64,000 nucleotides of DNA from Plantactinospora sp039889035 (GTDB lineage: Bacteria > Actinomycetota > Actinomycetes > Mycobacteriales > Micromonosporaceae). Under the pieces are notes generated by a model. The model was not told the origin of the DNA. It saw only the letters and a program-made list of their open reading frames with translations, and ran no database searches. Shown in pieces: positions 61,428 to 64,000 of this stretch (positions are counted from its first letter, which is position 1; every line of letters starts with the position of its first letter). The position numbers were made by a program, and so were the translations under genes. The stretch is from assembly GCA_039889035.1 (NCBI GenBank), contig JBDQQY010000022.1, forward strand, positions 116,973-180,972, read 5' to 3'.

Positions 61428-61891
61428 CGGCCCGCTCCCGGTGCGTGTCCCGTCGTCGGTGTCGTGTTCGCTGCCGGTGTCGTCGCCCCCGACCCGGTGA
61501 GCGCCGGAGCCGCCACGATGGCCTGCGGCCCGGTGTCCGGGGTGTGCTCGTCGAGGCGTACGTCGTCGATGGTGACCGTGCCGCGCAGCCGGTAGAGCTG
61601 GAGCACGATCGCCAGCCCCACCCCCACCTCGGCGGCGGCGATCACGATGACGAAGAGCGTGAACGACTGCCCGGTGAGCGGCAGCGGGGCGGCACCCTCG
61701 GCGGCCGGGGGCGGGTGCCCCAGGGCTGCGTGCAGCGGGGCGGCGTCGGCGGTGACCAGCAGCAGGTTGACCGCGTTGAGCATCAGCTCGACGGCCATCA
61801 GCACCAGTACGGCGTTGCGCCGGCGGAGTACGCCGTAGACGCCCAGGCCGAAGAGGAGAGCGGCGACGACGTACGGGATGGCGGGCCTCAC
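61424..61891 (-). CDS. nuoK: NADH-quinone oxidoreductase subunit K with C-terminal extension
   Basis: A 155-residue protein. The first ~100 residues are the normal NuoK with three helices and the conserved Glu residues (LMAVELMLNAVNL, IVIAAAEVGVGLAIV). An extra ~45-residue Thr/Ala/Pro-rich tail follows, which family members of ~100 residues lack. It starts at GTG 61891, overlapping nuoJ by four bases. Confidence 0.93.
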   Translation of the reverse strand: MRPAIPYVVAALLFGLGVYGVLRRRNAVLVLMAVELMLNAVNLLLVTADAAPLHAALGHPPPAAEGAAPLPLTGQSFTLFVIVIAAAEVGVGLAIVLQLYRLRGTVTIDDVRLDEHTPDTGPQAIVAAPALTGSGATTPAANTTPTTGHAPGAGR

Positions 61892-62391
61892 TGGCGCCGC
61901 CCCGGAATCCGTACGCTGATCGCGATCGCTCCGACCAGTGCGGAGAGGAGCAGCACCGAGAGCACCTCGAAGGGCAGTACCCAGGAGCGGAAGATCTCGG
62001 TGCCGATCCGTTCGGCCGTGCCGGGGTCCGGCAGCTCCACCGTGGACCACCGGTACGCGTCGACGAGCAGGGCGGCCAGGCCCAGCCCGGTCCCGCCGCC
62101 GATCAGCGCGGCCGGCCAGCCGGGCCGGTCCAGGTCGTCGGCGGCCCCGATCGGTGCCCGGGTCAGCATCACCGCGAAGAGCAGCAGCACCACCACCGCG
62201 CCGACGTAGATCAGCAACTGCACCCAGGCCACCAGCTCGGCGGTGAGCACCAGATAGAGCCCGGCGACCGCGCCCAGGCAGACCACCAGGTAGAGCCCGG
62301 CCCGGACCAGGTGCCGGGTGGAGACCACGAGTACGCCGGACCCGACCGCCACCGCACCGAGGGCCAGCATCAGCACGTCGGCGGCGCTCAC
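61888..62391 (-). CDS. nuoJ: NADH-quinone oxidoreductase subunit J
   Basis: A 167-residue, five-helix subunit with conserved GLYLVLTAELVAWVQLLIYV and GAVVVLLLFAVML. It starts at GTG overlapping the nuoI stop (GTGA), continuing the coupled series. It lies in the membrane arm next to NuoK. Confidence 0.94.
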   Translation of the reverse strand: MSAADVLMLALGAVAVGSGVLVVSTRHLVRAGLYLVVCLGAVAGLYLVLTAELVAWVQLLIYVGAVVVLLLFAVMLTRAPIGAADDLDRPGWPAALIGGGTGLGLAALLVDAYRWSTVELPDPGTAERIGTEIFRSWVLPFEVLSVLLLSALVGAIAISVRIPGRRQ

Positions 62392-63047
62392 GGCGGCTCC
62401 TCGTCGGCCGGAGAGCCGGAGCTGGGCTGGTCGGCTGCGGGCGGGGCGGAGGCGGGCGGGGCGGAGGCCGGTCGCGCGGCGGCGGGGCGGGCCGGACGGC
62501 GGGTGCGTACCGCCGGACCGGCCGGACTCTCCCCGGCACCGCCCGGGGCGGCGGCCTTACGCGCGGCGGCCTCCTCCTTGGCCGGCTCACCGTTCGGGTC
62601 GTGCGCGGGCGGGGGTGGCACGGTCGCCATCCACTCCCCGAGGTGCTCCTTGTCGTGCAGCAGGTCCCGGATGTCGTACTCGGCGTACTCGAACTCCGGA
62701 GACCAGTAGAGCGCGTCGAACGGGCAGACCTCGATGCAGATGCCGCAGTACATGCAGAGCGAGAAGTCGATGTCGAAGCGGTCCAGGACGTTGCGCTGGC
62801 GCGGCCGGGCCGCGCCGGGGACCGCCACCTCCTCCTTGTGGGAGTCGATGTAGATGCACCAGTCCGGGCACTCCCGGGCGCAGAGCATGCAGACCGTGCA
62901 GTTCTCCTCCAGCAGCGCGATGACGCCCCGGGAACGCGGCGGCAGCTCGGGGGCGACGTCCGGATACTGCTGGGTGTGCGAGCGGCGGGTCATCGTCTTG
63001 AGGGTGACGGCCAGCCCCTTCGCCAATCCCTCGCCCGGAATGCTCAT
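62388..63047 (-). CDS. nuoI: NADH-quinone oxidoreductase subunit I (two [4Fe-4S] clusters)
   Basis: A 219-residue protein with two ferredoxin motifs, CTVCMLCARECP and CMYCGICIEVCP, which hold clusters N6a and N6b. An Ala/Pro-rich C-terminal tail (~160-219) exceeds the usual length. It is the first gene of the cluster here; nuoA-H are not adjacent. The ATG at 63047 follows GGAG. An approximately 80-bp tandem repeat begins at this start codon. Confidence 0.93.
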   Translation of the reverse strand: MSIPGEGLAKGLAVTLKTMTRRSHTQQYPDVAPELPPRSRGVIALLEENCTVCMLCARECPDWCIYIDSHKEEVAVPGAARPRQRNVLDRFDIDFSLCMYCGICIEVCPFDALYWSPEFEYAEYDIRDLLHDKEHLGEWMATVPPPPAHDPNGEPAKEEAAARKAAAPGGAGESPAGPAVRTRRPARPAAARPASAPPASAPPAADQPSSGSPADEEPP

Positions 63048-63203
63048 GCCGGCGCTCCGCAACGTTCCGTGCCGCCGCCATGAGACTCCCCCGCGCTGAG
63101 CCCCATGATTCGCTCGCTGCGCTTCCTCATGCCGGCACTCCGCTCCGCTCCGCGCCACCATGAGACTCCCCCGCGCTGAGCCCCATGATTCGCTCGCTGC
63201 GCT
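63043..63203. repeat. Imperfect ~80-bp tandem repeat upstream of nuoI
   Basis: A 46-bp core, starting CCATGAGACTCCCCCGCGCT, occurs identically at 63078-63123 and 63158-63203. The flanking CTCATGCCGGC[GA]CTCCGC also repeats (63043, 63126), with a 3-nt indel. On the minus strand each copy reads through in frame (e.g. ERIMGLSAGESHG), but this looks incidental. Similar GAGCGAATCATGG-type strings are known to me as dispersed intergenic repeats in Micromonosporaceae. Confidence 0.75.
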
Positions 63204-63651
63204 CGCTCATGGGCCCATCCTGCCGTGTCGGCGGTTCCGGCGCGACCACCCCTGGCCAGTTGGAGCGCTACGGCGGCGTCGGGTGACGCGAGCCCGCCAT
63301 CCGCCAGAGGTACCACGGGCGGGAGCGGGTTGCCCCCGGCCACCTCCAGGCGTCCCAACCTCCTTCGCCCGCCCCTACCCTTCGGCGGGCCGCTGCGGCC
63401 GGGGCCGGTGTTCCCGGTCCTGCCGCCGCCGATGACGGACATCGAGGGTGGGGTGGGCGCCGCGGACCGCCGCACACTGCTCGGGAGAGCACTGCGGAAG
63501 GAATCCGGGTGATGTCTGGCGACATGGTCGAGGGCGCCGATCCGCCGCGGGCACCCGATCCGGAGTGCGGCGCGGTCGAACCGGCGGACGGGCGGAGCTG
63601 TGTGCTTCCGCCCGGTCACCGGTGGGCGCACCGCGACGAGCAGATGAGGGG
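63204..63651. other. Noncoding stretch upstream of the small gene at 63652
   Basis: No supported gene. An open frame crosses it on the minus strand, but with Arg/Pro/Gly-rich, non-homologous content typical of a GC-rich antisense frame. It should hold the promoters of nuoI (minus) and of the gene at 63652 (plus). No convincing boxes were seen. Confidence 0.4.
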
Positions 63652-63918
63652 ATGGCGGTGGAACTCGACGCACGAGAGGCACTGATCCTCAGCGGCCACC
63701 TGGACGTCGCGGCGAGCGGTCCGCCGCTACCCCACGAGGTCGTCTGGACACGCCTGGTCGAAACAATCCGGCTGCATCGGATGATCGGCGGATTGTGTCA
63801 GGCGTGTGGCGAGCGGGCCGGTCCGGAGGGCCGGTGCTTCAAAGCCGCGATAGCGGTGGAATGGTGCCGGCAAAACCCGATGACGCTTCTCGATCAGTCC
63901 GCTTCCGGCGGTTCCTGA
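63652..63918 (+). CDS. Small hypothetical protein with Cys pairs
   Basis: An 88-residue soluble protein, MAVELDAREALILSGHLDVA, with CQACGERAGPEGRCFKA and EWCRQNP. The Cys-x2-Cys plus two further Cys could bind zinc. The ATG follows AGATGAGGGG. No family was recognised. It is followed by a hairpin at the window end. Confidence 0.55.
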   Translation: MAVELDAREALILSGHLDVAASGPPLPHEVVWTRLVETIRLHRMIGGLCQACGERAGPEGRCFKAAIAVEWCRQNPMTLLDQSASGGS

Positions 63919-63966
63919 TCGGCGTGTCGGGGGGCGGCTTCCTGAAGACCGGTTTCCGGGGTCGTG

Positions 63967-64000
63967 GAGTCGGACCGTCGCGGCAACGACGGCCCGACTC
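63967..64000 (+). terminator. Hairpin after the small hypothetical gene
   Basis: GAGTCGGACCGTCG (63967-63980) pairs with CGACGGCCCGACTC (63987-64000) with one A-C mismatch and a 6-nt loop. It ends exactly at the window edge. Confidence 0.7.

Noticed and set aside
63044..63682. A 212-codon minus-strand frame upstream of nuoI
   Set aside because: Runs through the tandem repeat and noncoding DNA; Arg/Gly/Pro-rich, no homology recognised, and its end overlaps the nuoI start.

Overview
The window comes from a high-GC Gram-positive bacterium, most likely of the family Micromonosporaceae. The evidence is the very GC-rich codon use, frequent GTG/TTG starts, and the typical actinobacterial order tRNA-Thr, tRNA-Met, rpmG, hadA/hadB, tRNA-Trp, secE, nusG, rplK, rplA, rplJ, rplL, rpoB (all minus strand). 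The family call is inference from protein sequence impression and synteny; no search was run.

Layout. 1-10.7 kb: the ribosomal protein/RNA polymerase block with three tRNAs, strong hairpin terminators, a probable autoregulatory L10 leader, and a two-gene ABC exporter sitting between rplA and rplJ. 10.8-13.6 kb: a membrane GAF-GGDEF-EAL protein and a small membrane protein. 14.0-17.4 kb: a TetR regulator diverging from an ABC-F ATPase followed by a virginiamycin B lyase with all known catalytic residues, which looks like a compact streptogramin-type resistance unit. 17.4-25.6 kb: mixed accessory DNA holding a methyltransferase, a CadD-type transporter overlapping a kinase-like gene that lacks its P-loop, secreted small proteins, an HNH-like pseudogene, an integrase remnant, IS-end-like repeats, a RibD-C protein and tRNA-Tyr. 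25.7-27.6 kb: yajQ and an MFS transporter.

27.8-55.3 kb is the most unusual part: a type VII (ESX-like) secretion island. It encodes EccB, EccC, EccD, a mycosin, several WXG100-like proteins and an EspL/YbaB-like protein, plus a CbbX/EccA-type AAA+ ATPase fused to a beta-helix. It also encodes a 3,109-residue protein with an N-terminal WXG-like region, an internal papain-fold glutamine-deamidase-like domain, a nucleotidyltransferase-like motif and four diverged C-terminal repeat modules. The giant gene lies in a five-gene overlapping operon whose last two members are candidate immunity or accessory proteins. The mycosin has Asp in place of its catalytic Ser and of its oxyanion Asn, so it is probably a pseudoprotease; its gene is coupled to a SUKH-3-like gene. 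No EccE was found.

55.3-63.1 kb: htpX and a nuoI-J-K-L-M-N cluster with coupled starts, but without nuoA-H next to it; an approximately 80-bp tandem repeat lies immediately upstream of nuoI. The right edge holds one small hypothetical gene and a hairpin.

How the parts may work together: EccC/EccB/EccD with the mycosin would form the export machine. The WXG proteins and the giant WXG-like protein are its likely substrates. The beta-helix AAA+ protein may act as EccA, and the SUKH-3-like, 488-aa and 144-aa proteins may protect the producer. This scheme is inference from gene context.
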